Origin: a virus
DNA: 24,020 bases
Virus record (IMG/VR): IMGVR_UViG_3300044712_002305
Coordinates: 1-24,020 of that record
Strand: one strand, 5' to 3'
Shown here: positions 1 to 8,137 of the stretch, piece by piece
How positions within the stretch are numbered: the first letter of the stretch is position 1
Layout of the letters: each line of letters starts with the position of its first letter
Translations under genes and position numbers: made by a program
The notes under the pieces: generated by a model
Seen by the model: only the letters and a program-made list of their open reading frames with translations
Told to the model about the DNA's origin: nothing
The model's database searches: none

Positions 1-2
1 TG

Positions 3-971
3 ACCCAGGCCATCAACATCCTGCCCAACCTCTACACGCGGCTGGGCCAGATGGGGCTGTTCCGCTTCGAAGGCGTCACCCAGCGCTCGGTGATCATTGA
101 GCAGGCCGAGGGCGTCCTCAACCTGCTGCCCACCGTGCCGCTGGGCGGGCCGGCCACCGTCGCCAATCGCGACAGCCGCTCCATGCGCTCGTTCACCGTG
201 CCGTGGATCCCCCACGACGACGCCATCACGCCCCAGGATGTCCAGGGCGTGCGCGGCTTCGGCGTCGCCGATGCCGCCGATCCGCTGGCCACTGTCATGG
301 AGCGCAAGCTCACCCGCATGCGTGCCAAGCACGCCCAGACGCGGGAGTTCATGGAGGTCAACGCGCTCAAGGGCATCGTCCGCGACGGTGCCGGCTCCAC
401 CCTCTACGACTACTTCGCCGAATTCGGGCTCGATCGCCAGCAGGTGGACTTCACCCTCGGCACCGCCGCCACCAACGTGCAGGCCAAGGTTCGCGAGGTG
501 CTGCGCAAGGTCGAGACCGAACTCAAGGGCGAGACCATGACCAGCGTGCTGGCCCTGGTCAGCCCGGAGTATTTCGACAAGCTAATCGGCCACGCCAAGG
601 TGGAAGCAGCCTACCAGTACTATTCCTCGACCGGCGCCCAGCCGCTGCGAGAGGACGTACGCCGCCGTTTCCCCTTCGCCGGCATCGTGTTCGAGGAATA
701 CAACGCCACCGTCACCCTCTCGACCGGCGCCACCGAGACCCTGATCCCGGCGGGCGAGGGCATCGCCTTCCCGCTGGGCACCATGGACACCTTCGTCACC
801 TATGGTGCCCCGGCCAACCTGATCGAGACGGTCAACACCCTGGGCGTGCCCATGTACGCCCGCCAGCTTGCCCGCATGGACGGCAGCGCCATCGACGTCA
901 AGACCGAGGCGTCGATCCTGCCGGTCAACAAGCGGCCCCGCCTGGCGGTCCGTCTCTTCTCTGGCAACTGA
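3..971 (+). CDS. Major capsid protein, lambda gpE-like (5' end outside window)
   Basis: Head shell protein that assembles the icosahedral capsid. The reading frame is open from the first bases of the window, and the residues before the first internal ATG (position 51) read as protein (INILPNLYTRLGQMGLF), which resembles the N-terminal region of gpE-family capsid proteins. The true start therefore lies upstream and the ATG at 51 is internal. About 322 codons are visible; the family usually has roughly 340, so only a short N-terminal piece is missing. The C-terminal part has a long open stretch with the alternating hydrophobic pattern expected of this fold. The next gene starts 2 bases after the stop, in an arrangement typical of a phage head-to-tail operon. 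The family call is from recognition of sequence style and gene order, without a database search. Confidence 0.85.
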   Translation, partial: TQAINILPNLYTRLGQMGLFRFEGVTQRSVIIEQAEGVLNLLPTVPLGGPATVANRDSRSMRSFTVPWIPHDDAITPQDVQGVRGFGVADAADPLATVMERKLTRMRAKHAQTREFMEVNALKGIVRDGAGSTLYDYFAEFGLDRQQVDFTLGTAATNVQAKVREVLRKVETELKGETMTSVLALVSPEYFDKLIGHAKVEAAYQYYSSTGAQPLREDVRRRFPFAGIVFEEYNATVTLSTGATETLIPAGEGIAFPLGTMDTFVTYGAPANLIETVNTLGVPMYARQLARMDGSAIDVKTEASILPVNKRPRLAVRLFSGN

Positions 972-973
972 CC

Positions 974-1270
974 ATGACCGCGTTCGCCGCCGCCCTCGAC
1001 GACCTGTTCGCCGACCCGAACATGGCCGTCGCCGTCAGCTACCAGGGCCGCCCCGTGCGTGCCCTCGTGCGGCGGCCCGACCGTGACGTCGAGTTCTCGG
1101 ACATCACCGTGCAGACCGGCACGGCGGTGTTCGAGATCCGGCGGCATGACGTTCCGGCACCCCTGGCCGGGGACACCATCGTCCATGACGGCGACAACTT
1201 CGTCGTGCAGGGCGAACCCCGCCTGGATGCCGAGCGGCTGATCTGGACCCTGGATACGAGGCCCGCATGA
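974..1270 (+). CDS. Small head-tail joining protein (gpFII-like, putative)
   Basis: A 98-residue protein starting with ATG at 974, just after the capsid stop, and ending in a 4-base overlap (ATGA) with the next start at 1267. The frame is open much further upstream (to 203), but that part lies inside the capsid gene and reads as arginine-rich shadow, so the short start is chosen. Position right after the capsid gene, small size and mainly beta-type sequence (VQTGTAVFEIRRHDVPAPLAGD, split by a proline-rich turn) fit the small connector proteins that join head and tail in lambda-like phages. Annotation by position and size; individual residues do not prove the function. Confidence 0.65.
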   Translation: MTAFAAALDDLFADPNMAVAVSYQGRPVRALVRRPDRDVEFSDITVQTGTAVFEIRRHDVPAPLAGDTIVHDGDNFVVQGEPRLDAERLIWTLDTRPA

Positions 1271-1905
1271 AGCTGGCGGCGGCTATTTCCGGCGATCTGC
1301 GCAAGATCATGGCCGAGGAGGTCCAAGCCGCCGAGGATGCCGTCGCTGCCGGAATGCGGCAGGCCGCCGACGGTCTGAAGGCTGATCTCCGCCGCCAGGT
1401 TACCGAGGCGGGCATGGGCCCGCGCCTCGCCAACACTTGGCGGGCCGAGCTTTATCCCAAGGGCCGGAAAAGCATCAAGGCGGCGGGCTTCGTCTTCACC
1501 AAGGCCCCCACCATCATCCGCGCCTTCGACCAGGGCACGGTAATCAAATCCAAGCACGGCTTTTGGCTGGCGATCCCCACGCCCGCCGCCGGAACCGGCA
1601 CCCGAGGCAAGCGCATGACGCCCGGCCTGTGGGAGCAAATGCATGGTGCCCGGCTGCGCTTCATCTATCGCCGCGGCGCCTCGTCGCTGCTGGTGGCGGA
1701 GAACATGCGGACACGAACCGGGAAACGGGGCGGTTTCGCCCATGGCAGTGACTCGGCGCTCCGCACCGGACGCGGGCTGGCCACGGTGGTGATGTTCATC
1801 CTGGTGCCGCAGGTGAACCTGAAAAAGCGCCTGGACGTGGATGCCGCCGCCGAGCGGTGGGCCGATGCCCTGCCGGGGCTCATCATTGGAAATTGGAGTT
1901 CCTGA
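1267..1905 (+). CDS. DUF6441-like phage structural protein
   Basis: A 212-residue protein in the slot usually held by minor head-tail or neck proteins (gp10/gpZ-like), between the connector and the tail terminator. The N-terminus (residues about 1-50) is a charged, alanine-rich helix. The middle has a basic segment (YPKGRKSIKAAGFVFTKAP) followed by FDQGTVIKSKHGFWLAIPT and a helical tail with many Arg/Lys. This pattern matches what I recall of the DUF6441 family in alphaproteobacterial prophages. Start and stop both overlap neighbouring genes by 1-4 bases, so translation is probably coupled. The exact role in tail completion is inferred from position only. Confidence 0.6.
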   Translation: MKLAAAISGDLRKIMAEEVQAAEDAVAAGMRQAADGLKADLRRQVTEAGMGPRLANTWRAELYPKGRKSIKAAGFVFTKAPTIIRAFDQGTVIKSKHGFWLAIPTPAAGTGTRGKRMTPGLWEQMHGARLRFIYRRGASSLLVAENMRTRTGKRGGFAHGSDSALRTGRGLATVVMFILVPQVNLKKRLDVDAAAERWADALPGLIIGNWSS

Positions 1906-2333
1906 TGGCTTCCGTCCGCGAACAGATCCTCGCGGCCCTGCTAGTCTGCCTGGAAGCAGTGCCCGGCGCCACGGCCAAACGGGAAGCGCCGCTGCCCGAG
2001 ACGGTTCCTGCCGGTGGCCTGATCATCCTGCGCGACGGCGATCCCGGCGATCCCGAGGTGGTGCTGTCGCCGGTCTCCTACCTGTGGGAACACCAGACGG
2101 AGATCGAAGTCATCCTCCAGCGTGGCCAGGATGACAACAGTGCCGCCCTCGACACCTTGCTGGTGGCCATCGGACAGGCGCTGGCCGCCGATCGCTCCCT
2201 CGGTGGTCTGGCGGAATGGCTGGACTGGGGCGCCCCCAAAACTTCCGGCCTCGCCATCGACGGCGCCGCGTCCCTGCGCGGCGCGACGGTGCCCGTCACC
2301 ATCCATTACGCCAGCCCAGATCCGCTGGGCTGA
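1905..2333 (+). CDS. Probable tail terminator / tail completion protein
   Basis: A 142-residue protein. The ATG at 1905 shares its A with the TGA of the upstream gene (TGATG), which decides the start over the upstream ATG at 1857. It begins MASVREQILAALLVCLEA, a typical N-terminal helix of gpU-like tail terminators, followed by mixed alpha/beta sequence (YLWEHQTEIEVILQRG, then LVAIGQALAADRSLGG) and ends with a strand (ATVPVTIHYAS). This helix-strand-helix-strand order and the location directly before the tail tube gene are those of tail terminator proteins. Some databases label such proteins acyl-CoA transferases, which does not fit the context. Confidence 0.6.
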   Translation: MASVREQILAALLVCLEAVPGATAKREAPLPETVPAGGLIILRDGDPGDPEVVLSPVSYLWEHQTEIEVILQRGQDDNSAALDTLLVAIGQALAADRSLGGLAEWLDWGAPKTSGLAIDGAASLRGATVPVTIHYASPDPLG

Positions 2334-2359
2334 TTTCCAATCCATCAAGGACTCCGATC

Positions 2360-3319
2360 ATGGGCAAGACGCGCGCTTACGGCGCCGATTGCGTGCTGCT
2401 GGCTGCCTTCGAGGCGAGCTACGGCGTGCCTCCGGCCGACGGCTACACCCGGCTTTCGTTCAAGGACTGCGCGTTGGGGGCCGAGCGCCCGCTGGGCTAC
2501 GACCCGCTCCTGGGCCAGGGCCGCGATGCCCAGGATCCCTATTACGAGGCGGTCAAGGACGAGGGCGATGTCGGCGTTCCCCTCGACACCAGAGCACTGG
2601 GGTTCTGGCTGAAGGGCCTGTTCGGCGCTCCCGCCACCTCGGGCGACGCCGACACCGCCTTTACCCATGTGTTCACTTCGGGCTTCGATCTGCCCAGCCT
2701 GGCCCTGGAAATCGGCCACGCCAAACTGGCCAGCCCTAAGTTCTTCCGCCATGCCGGGGCCAAGCTCGACAAGCTGTCCTTCGACATGGCCCGCAGCGGT
2801 GCGGCCAACGCCAGCATAGCCGTCATCGCCCAGGGCGAGACCGAAACCACCAGTACCACCGACACCACTCCGGCCAGCTTTGCGCTCAAGCGGTTCAGCC
2901 AGGGCAGCGGTACCATCCGTGTCGGCGGCAGCCAACTCGCCAACGTGGTCGGCGGCAAGCTGTCCTTTTCCAATAACCTGGAGCGGGTCGAGACCATCCG
3001 CGCCGACGGCCTGATCGACGGCGTGGACGAGACCGAGGCCACCGCCGAAGGCTCGGTCGACATCCGCTTCGGCACCGACACCACGCTGACCGCCGCCATC
3101 GCCGCCGAAAGCCCGGTGGAGATGGAATACGGCTTCACCATCCCGGGTTCGGACTTTGCCCTGACCTTCCATCTGCCCCGCGTCTTCCTGCCCAAGAAGA
3201 AGCAGGAGATCAAAGGTCCCGGCGGCATCCAGGCCAGCTACGACTGGCGGGCGGCCCGCGATCCGGAGGCCGGCTACCTGCTGCGCGTCACCCTGGTCAA
3301 CGACGTGGCGGGGTACTGA
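2360..3319 (+). CDS. Phage major tail tube protein
   Basis: A 319-residue protein that should polymerise into the tail tube. The chosen ATG (2360) has an upstream CAAGGA (2346-2351) at normal spacing; the frame extends further upstream only through the preceding gene. The sequence is rich in Gly, Thr and Ser with alternating beta-strand patterns (for example GSGTIRVGGSQLANVVGGKLSF), as expected for tube proteins, and ends in a beta-rich segment (GYLLRVTLVNDVAGY). It lies between the tail terminator and the tail chaperone, the standard place for the tube gene. The family is assigned from sequence style and position. Confidence 0.75.
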   Translation: MGKTRAYGADCVLLAAFEASYGVPPADGYTRLSFKDCALGAERPLGYDPLLGQGRDAQDPYYEAVKDEGDVGVPLDTRALGFWLKGLFGAPATSGDADTAFTHVFTSGFDLPSLALEIGHAKLASPKFFRHAGAKLDKLSFDMARSGAANASIAVIAQGETETTSTTDTTPASFALKRFSQGSGTIRVGGSQLANVVGGKLSFSNNLERVETIRADGLIDGVDETEATAEGSVDIRFGTDTTLTAAIAAESPVEMEYGFTIPGSDFALTFHLPRVFLPKKKQEIKGPGGIQASYDWRAARDPEAGYLLRVTLVNDVAGY

Positions 3320-3321
3320 CC

Positions 3322-3837
3322 ATGATCCGCCTGACCATCCCCAAGGAACCCTACTGGATCGATCTGCCCCACGGCGTACGGGTGTTCGTCCGTCCCCTGA
3401 CCACGGCGGTGTATGAGGCCGCCAGGGCGCGGGGCTGGCGCATGGCCCGCGCCATCGCCGCCGAGCATGCCGATCTGAAGGCGGCCGGGGCCGACATCAC
3501 CGGCCTGCCGGACCTGTCCGACGAGGACGCCCTGGCCGGGCTGTCGCAGATGCTGTTTGCCCAAGGTCTGGCCCGTTCCGCCATCACCAAGTGGGAGGGC
3601 GTGCTGGACGAAGCCGATCAACCGGCGGAAGTCACCGACACCGCCATCGCCGATCTGATGCAGTTGCCCCGCATGGCGGAGGGCTTCGTCGTCCAATACA
3701 CCGAAACCCACGAAGCGGTGATCGCCGAGGGAAACGTCTCCAGGCCCGCGCCGAATGGCACTTCGGCGGCGGGCCGGACTACTGCCGAGGCTGCAGCGGA
3801 AACTGCGACTGCCCCTATGAGCGCAACGCCCCCCTGA
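3322..3837 (+). CDS. Tail assembly chaperone, short (gpG-like) product
   Basis: A 171-residue protein starting 2 bases after the tube gene stop. In lambda-like phages this gene makes a chaperone that coats the tape measure protein, and a fraction of ribosomes shift frame to make a longer product. Residues 1 to about 138 read as a normal helical protein (YEAARARGWRMARAIAAEH, then DLMQLPRMAEGFVVQYTET). After the slippery site the zero-frame tail is low in complexity (Ala/Thr/Pro), as expected when the same bases also encode another protein in the -1 frame. The tape measure gene follows the overlapping frame, which completes the classic G, G-T, H order. Confidence 0.8.
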   Translation: MIRLTIPKEPYWIDLPHGVRVFVRPLTTAVYEAARARGWRMARAIAAEHADLKAAGADITGLPDLSDEDALAGLSQMLFAQGLARSAITKWEGVLDEADQPAEVTDTAIADLMQLPRMAEGFVVQYTETHEAVIAEGNVSRPAPNGTSAAGRTTAEAAAETATAPMSATPP

Positions 3838-4049
3838 CTGAAGCAGGCTGGCAAGCCTGGGAACTCCTGGCCGGCTCCATTGGAACCATCCGTCTCGGCC
3901 CCCGTGGCGGCATCACCGGCCTCGACCTTCCAGCTCTGCTGATCCAGGCCCAAGCACTCGGTTATGACCAGCCCCTGCTGGCGCGGCTGCTGCCTTTCGC
4001 CGAGCGGGGAATGGTCGCCGGTTCCGCCAAGGTTCAAACCGAGACCTGA
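3322..4049 (+). CDS. Tail assembly chaperone, -1 frameshift fusion (gpG-T-like)
   Basis: Predicted 242-residue fusion: codons 3322-3735 in the zero frame, then base 3735 is read again and translation continues in the -1 frame to the stop at 4047-4049. The -1 frame after the shift reads as real protein, with RAEWHFGGGPDYCRGCSGNC, a following CDC, and then an LTEAGWQAWELLAG helix. The Cys pattern CxxCxxxCxC could bind a metal. Between the slip site and the zero-frame stop there is no ATG, GTG or TTG in the -1 frame, and upstream of the slip that frame is arginine-rich shadow, so independent initiation is unlikely. Frameshift efficiency cannot be judged from sequence. Confidence 0.72.
3729..3735 (+). 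promoter_or_regulatory. Programmed -1 ribosomal frameshift slippery site
   Basis: The heptamer GGGAAAC is placed as G GGA AAC relative to the chaperone frame, which is the X XXY YYZ form required for -1 slippage. It differs from the lambda G/T slippery site (GGGAAAG) in the last base only. It lies exactly where the -1 frame becomes protein-like. I did not model a downstream stimulatory RNA structure. Confidence 0.75.
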
Positions 4050-4052
4050 CCG

Positions 4053-7043
4053 ATGGCCACCAAATCCGTCTCCATCCGCCTGTCCTTGCAGGACGGCGAA
4101 ACCGTCCGCCGTGCCCTGCTGAAACTGGGCGAAGATGGTCAGCAGGCGTTGGCGCGGATCGAAGGGGCGGCGCAACCGGCTTCCCGGTCGCTGCTGGCCA
4201 TCAATGCCGCCAGCCAGGACATCCAGGGCGGCATGGCGGCTTTCGCCTCGCGCCTCGGTCCCATCGGTTCGGTGATGATGGCGCTGGGGCCGGCCGGGCT
4301 GGCGGCGGGCGCGGCCATCGGCCTGTTCGGCAAGGCCATGATCGAGTCCACCATCAAGGTGGAAAGCCTGGAGGCCCGGCTGAAGGGGCTGGTGGGCGCC
4401 GCGGCCCTGACCGAAACCACCTCGTATCTCTATGCCCAGGCCCAGAAGACCGGCACCGCCCTGGAAACGGTGATCGGGGCCTATTCCCGGCTGGCGGCGC
4501 TGCAGAAGGCCGGGATCATCACCACCGGCGAAAGCCGGGCGCTGCTGGAGGGCTTCCAGTCCACCGCCATCGCCCTGGGCGCCTCGTCCGAGCAGTTGGA
4601 GCAGTCGCTGTTCGGTCTGGCCCAGGGGCTATCCTCGGGAACGTTGCGCGCCGAGGAACTGAACCAGATCGTCGAGCCGATGCCGGGCCTGCTGCAGGCC
4701 CTGGATCGTGCCGCCGGGCTGCCCTCGGGCGGCTTCCGGCAGATGGTGACCCAGGGCAAGGTCACGGCGGATTTCTTCCGCGACACCCTGATCAAGGCGC
4801 TGAAGGGCTTTGATGCTGCGGCCCTGGAGAGTGCCGACACCGCCGAGCGGGCCTTCACCCGCATGGCCAATGCTTGGCAGGGTTTCACCAATGCGCCCTG
4901 GCTGCGCGGCATCCTTTCCGGCGGTGCCAATGTAGGTGCCGCCACGCTGGAGTCTCTGACGCCGGGGGACAATTCCCTCAAGACCCGGCTGGCGGCGCTG
5001 GACAAGCGTATCGCTGCCCTCGGTGGCGAGCAGGCGCTCGACAAGCCGTTGCCGGCCGGCACCCATTCGGTGGTGGTGCAGGCGGTTCAGCAGGAAAACG
5101 AGGAACTGCGTCGTCTTCTGGCCGAGCGCCAGGTGATTTCCGACGATCTCGACGAGATCACCCGCAAGCGGGCGGGCATGGAAGCCCATGCCAAGATGCA
5201 GCGCGACCAGATCCGCAGCGAGCAGCGGGAACCCACCTATGTGGAGAAACTGGCCGACCTGAAGTTCGAGGTGGAATGGCAGGAGAAGCTCAACGCAGCC
5301 CGCGCCGCCGGCAACGCCGAGTTCACCCGCACCAAGGCCCAGTACGATGCGGCCAAGGGCTTTCGCCAGCTTGAGAAGGAATTGTTCCAGCAGGGCGGTG
5401 TCTATCGCACCCCGGCCAAGGAACAGGAAATCCGCGACATGCTGGCCCGCGAGGCCCAGGCCAAGGGCGCAGGCGAAATGTCCGCCCAGGCCCAGGCCGA
5501 GGTTCTGGGCCTCGACATCCAGGCCCGTGGCCAGGAGCGCCTTGCCCTGGCGGCCCGTGAGGGTGGCCGTGCCCAGATCGACGCGGCGCGCGCCGCCAAG
5601 GTACTCGAGTTCGCTTTCAAGAACGGCGGTGTCGCCGTCGCCGCCTATGACCAGGCGCTTCGTCGGATCGACGACGCCAAGCTGCTGGAGCAGAAGAACG
5701 GCCTGATCCGGTCGCTGGAGCAGGAAACCGCCGCCAACGACCGGCTGGCCGAGGCCGCCAAAGGTTCGGTGGCCGACATCATTCTGGCGGAACGCACCAA
5801 CTGGCTGGCCGAGCAGGCGGCCAAGGGGCTGACCGACGCCAATGGCGAACTGGCGACCTCCTATGCCCAGGTGCAGAAGTCCCGCGCCAACAGCGAAGCG
5901 GCTCGTGCCGTCGCCGATCTGGAGCGCGAGATCGACGCCCAAATGCGACTGGCCGAGGCGGTGCGCAGCGGCGACCGCAATCGTGCCCGCGACGTCACCA
6001 TCGACGGCGACGTGGCCAAGTTCGCCCGCAGCCACAAGCTGGCCGAGGACGATCCCCAGGTGGGCGAGTATCGGGCCGCCCGGTCACGTCAGTATGCCGA
6101 GGCGGTCAAGGACGAGGCCCAGCAGACCAATCTGGCCTATGACGCCACGCTGCGGTTCAAGGATGAACTGGCCAAGCTGAACGAACAGCAGGCCAGCGGT
6201 GCCTTGTCGGGGGAAGCCTACGCCCGCCGCTACAAGGAACTGGAGCAGGACAAACTGGCCGCCAGCCGCGACTGGCAGGATGGAGCCATCCGAGCGGTGC
6301 GGGCCTATGTGGATGAGGCCAGCAATGCGGCGGCTTCTGCCGAGCGGGCCATGTCCGGCGCGTTGCGGGCCAGCGAGGATGCCTTTGTCAAATGGGCCAC
6401 TACCGGCAAGCTGGCCGGGCAGGATCTATTCAACAGCCTGGCCGAAGAGGCGCTCCGTGCCGCCTGGCGCATGGCGGTGGTGGCGCCCTTGTTCGGCGGG
6501 GCCAGCGGTGGGCTGTTTGGCGGCATGATCGCCAGTGTCGGCAGTTTCTTTTCCGGCACCGGATCCTCCGGGGCCAGCAGCGGCGGCTCGGTGCCGGTCC
6601 CGGATACCGGCAATTTCGCCATCGCCCATACCGGCGGTCTGATTGGTTTGGACCGGTTGGCAACCCGCTCCTACAGCACCTCAGTGTTTGCCGGGGCGCC
6701 CAAATACCACACGGGCGGGCTGGTGGCGGGCGAGCGCCCGATCATCGCCCGTGTCGGCGAAGGGGTGTTCACGCCCCGGCAAATGGATAATGCCGACCGC
6801 CTGCTGGGGACTGCACTGTCCCGTCCGGCAGCGGCCAATGTCCAGGTCATCGTCCACAACAATGCGGGCAACACCGAAGCCAAGGCCCAGTGGTCCCAAG
6901 GGGCGGATGGCGGCGTCCAGATCGACATCTTCGTCGAGGAGATCGAGGGCCGCATGAGCCGCCGTATCGGTCGTGGCGAAGGCATGGCCCCGGTGCTGGA
7001 GCACCGCTATGGGCTCAACCCGGCCGCGGGGGCGTATAGGTAA
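4053..7043 (+). CDS. Tail tape measure protein
   Basis: A 996-residue protein that sets tail length and is later released at DNA injection. Residues about 70-97 form a hydrophobic Gly/Ala segment. Residues about 96-277 match the tape measure N-terminal domain in style (for example GTLRAEELNQIVEPMPGLLQ, then VTQGKVTADFFRDTLIKALK). A long charged helical and coiled-coil region follows to about residue 800, then a Gly-rich hydrophobic segment (FGGASGGLFGGMIASVGSFF). The C-terminus carries the common tape measure ending HTGGLVAGERPIIARVGEGV followed by FTPRQM. With the usual rule of about 1.5 angstroms of tail per residue, a tail near 150 nm is expected. It is preceded by the chaperone and followed by a gene pair on the other strand. 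Confidence 0.92.
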   Translation: MATKSVSIRLSLQDGETVRRALLKLGEDGQQALARIEGAAQPASRSLLAINAASQDIQGGMAAFASRLGPIGSVMMALGPAGLAAGAAIGLFGKAMIESTIKVESLEARLKGLVGAAALTETTSYLYAQAQKTGTALETVIGAYSRLAALQKAGIITTGESRALLEGFQSTAIALGASSEQLEQSLFGLAQGLSSGTLRAEELNQIVEPMPGLLQALDRAAGLPSGGFRQMVTQGKVTADFFRDTLIKALKGFDAAALESADTAERAFTRMANAWQGFTNAPWLRGILSGGANVGAATLESLTPGDNSLKTRLAALDKRIAALGGEQALDKPLPAGTHSVVVQAVQQENEELRRLLAERQVISDDLDEITRKRAGMEAHAKMQRDQIRSEQREPTYVEKLADLKFEVEWQEKLNAARAAGNAEFTRTKAQYDAAKGFRQLEKELFQQGGVYRTPAKEQEIRDMLAREAQAKGAGEMSAQAQAEVLGLDIQARGQERLALAAREGGRAQIDAARAAKVLEFAFKNGGVAVAAYDQALRRIDDAKLLEQKNGLIRSLEQETAANDRLAEAAKGSVADIILAERTNWLAEQAAKGLTDANGELATSYAQVQKSRANSEAARAVADLEREIDAQMRLAEAVRSGDRNRARDVTIDGDVAKFARSHKLAEDDPQVGEYRAARSRQYAEAVKDEAQQTNLAYDATLRFKDELAKLNEQQASGALSGEAYARRYKELEQDKLAASRDWQDGAIRAVRAYVDEASNAAASAERAMSGALRASEDAFVKWATTGKLAGQDLFNSLAEEALRAAWRMAVVAPLFGGASGGLFGGMIASVGSFFSGTGSSGASSGGSVPVPDTGNFAIAHTGGLIGLDRLATRSYSTSVFAGAPKYHTGGLVAGERPIIARVGEGVFTPRQMDNADRLLGTALSRPAAANVQVIVHNNAGNTEAKAQWSQGADGGVQIDIFVEEIEGRMSRRIGRGEGMAPVLEHRYGLNPAAGAYR

Positions 7044-7046
7044 CGG

Positions 7047-7343
7047 TCAGGACTCGATATGGCGTTCGCTGTCCATGGAATGGTGCAGCACGCGCACGAC
7101 GAAGATGCCGGGATCCTCGATCAGATAGTAGATCACATGCGCGGCATGGGCGTGGCGCAGCAATCCTTGCCGGGAAAGGCCGGCCGGACGCCCGAGCCGG
7201 GGATTGTCGGCCAGCATCCGCAAGCAGCCGGACAGGTCCAGATAATAAGCGTCGGCCCGAGCTTCGCCGAAGCTGCGGTATGAATAGGTATAGATCTCTG
7301 CCAGATCGCCGTCGGCGGCCTTGGAAAGGACGTAGTCAGCCAT
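7047..7343 (-). CDS. parE: ParE/RelE-family toxin
   Basis: A 98-residue protein of the ParE/RelE toxin fold. It starts with a helix (MADYVLSKAADGDLAEIYTY), has the typical central part (LRMLADNPRLGRPAG) and ends with the strand pattern HVIYYLIEDPGIFVVRVLHH, in which the conserved RVLH segment is the hallmark of ParE toxins. ParE toxins poison DNA gyrase; that target is known for the family and not shown here. The start overlaps the end of the antitoxin gene by 8 bases, so the two are co-translated. It is on the strand opposite to the tail genes, and its stop lies only 3 bases from the tape measure stop, so the two genes converge. Confidence 0.88.
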   Translation of the reverse strand: MADYVLSKAADGDLAEIYTYSYRSFGEARADAYYLDLSGCLRMLADNPRLGRPAGLSRQGLLRHAHAAHVIYYLIEDPGIFVVRVLHHSMDSERHIES

Positions 7344-7569
7344 TCCGCAGGCGGGCCTTGGCCTCGGCCATGATGTCCTCGGCCTTGCGCGGGCTGCGTC
7401 CGCTCTCCAGCCCCTCGGCGATGGCCGCTTCCAGAGCCTGGGCGCGCCGCTGGTCGTGGCGGATCAGGTCGCGGATGTAGTCGCTGGCATTGGCGTACTC
7501 GCCGCCTTTGATCTGGGCTTCCACCCAGTCCCGCATGGGATCGGGCAGGGAAACGTTCATGGTCGCCAT
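7336..7569 (-). CDS. parD: ParD-like ribbon-helix-helix antitoxin
   Basis: A 77-residue protein. The N-terminus (MATMNVSLPDPMRDWVEAQI) is a classic ParD/CopG ribbon-helix-helix start, and residues about 25-45 (GEYANASDYIRDLIRHDQRR) form the two helices. The C-terminal half (AIAEGLESGRSPRKAEDI) is the usual flexible toxin-binding tail. The start at 7569 is chosen because a perfect AGGAGGT (complement of 7574-7580) sits 4 bases upstream; an in-frame extension to 7647 lacks such a site and adds non-typical sequence. It precedes the toxin in the same operon, and such antitoxins repress their own promoter. Confidence 0.9.
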   Translation of the reverse strand: MATMNVSLPDPMRDWVEAQIKGGEYANASDYIRDLIRHDQRRAQALEAAIAEGLESGRSPRKAEDIMAEAKARLRNG

Positions 7570-7593
7570 GGGCACCTCCTGTCGGGGGTCAAT

Positions 7594-7620
7594 ATGGCAT
7601 GGTTTGCCAAAGAATGCCAT
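7594..7620. promoter_or_regulatory. Inverted repeat, probable parDE operator
   Basis: A perfect 7-base inverted repeat, ATGGCAT at 7594-7600 and ATGCCAT at 7614-7620, separated by 13 bases. It lies just upstream of the antitoxin ribosome-binding site and between the antitoxin and the next + strand gene. ParD-type antitoxins bind such palindromes to autoregulate. No clear -35/-10 pair could be assigned with confidence. Confidence 0.5.
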
Positions 7621-7627
7621 TAACCGG

Positions 7628-8134
7628 ATGGGTCCGATGATCGCCACCCTCTCCTGGCCCGCCCGGCTGCCCCTGCCGACCTACGACGGCTATGCCGTCG
7701 AGCCGCAGGACGCCACATCCCGCACCGACATGGAGGCGGGACCGGCGCGCCAGCGGCGGCGGTTCACCAGCGTACCGACCCGCATCCCGGTGCGCTGGCG
7801 GTTGTCGCAGATGGATTTCGCCACCTTCGAGGCGTGGTTCCGCCTCAAGATCTCCGCTGGGGCCGAATGGTTCGCCGTCGACCTGCTCGGCGGGATCGGC
7901 ATTGCTCCGCACGAGGCCCGTTTCCTCGGCCAAGGCGGCAGCCCCTATCGGGCCGTTCCCAGCCGAGGTGGCACCTGGATCGTCACCTCGGTGCTGGAAG
8001 TGCGCCAGCGCCCGATTCTTGACGAAGGCACGCTGGATATCCTGCTCGAAGCCGAACCGGTGACGCTCCTGGCCGCCATCGGGCAGCTGCATTCCATCCT
8101 GCATGCCGGCTTGCCCGGCGCGGAGTCCTGGTAG
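7628..8134 (+). CDS. Putative minor tail protein (gpM/distal-tail-like)
   Basis: A protein of 168 residues from ATG 7628, or 165 from ATG 7637; neither has a strong ribosome-binding site. The frame is open upstream through the antitoxin gene, which is shadow. The sequence has the pattern RRRFTSVPTRIPVRWRLSQM, DFATFEAWFRLKISAGAEWF and GGTWIVTSVLEVRQRPILDE. This resembles the small minor tail proteins that follow the tape measure in siphophages (lambda gpM-like: beta-strands, a helix with FEAWF, a Trp-Phe pair, final strand). It ends 3 bases before the next gene. The function is inferred from this layout and position; the family name is not certain. Confidence 0.6.
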   Translation: MGPMIATLSWPARLPLPTYDGYAVEPQDATSRTDMEAGPARQRRRFTSVPTRIPVRWRLSQMDFATFEAWFRLKISAGAEWFAVDLLGGIGIAPHEARFLGQGGSPYRAVPSRGGTWIVTSVLEVRQRPILDEGTLDILLEAEPVTLLAAIGQLHSILHAGLPGAESW

Positions 8135-8137
8135 CCC

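Noticed and set aside
203-973. In-frame upstream extension of the small connector gene
   Set aside because: Overlaps the capsid gene completely and is Arg-rich; the ATG at 974 fits the operon spacing.
3591-3734. Separate start at ATG 3591 for the downstream part of the tail chaperone
   Set aside because: The first 48 codons are Arg/His-rich shadow; the frameshift site explains expression better.
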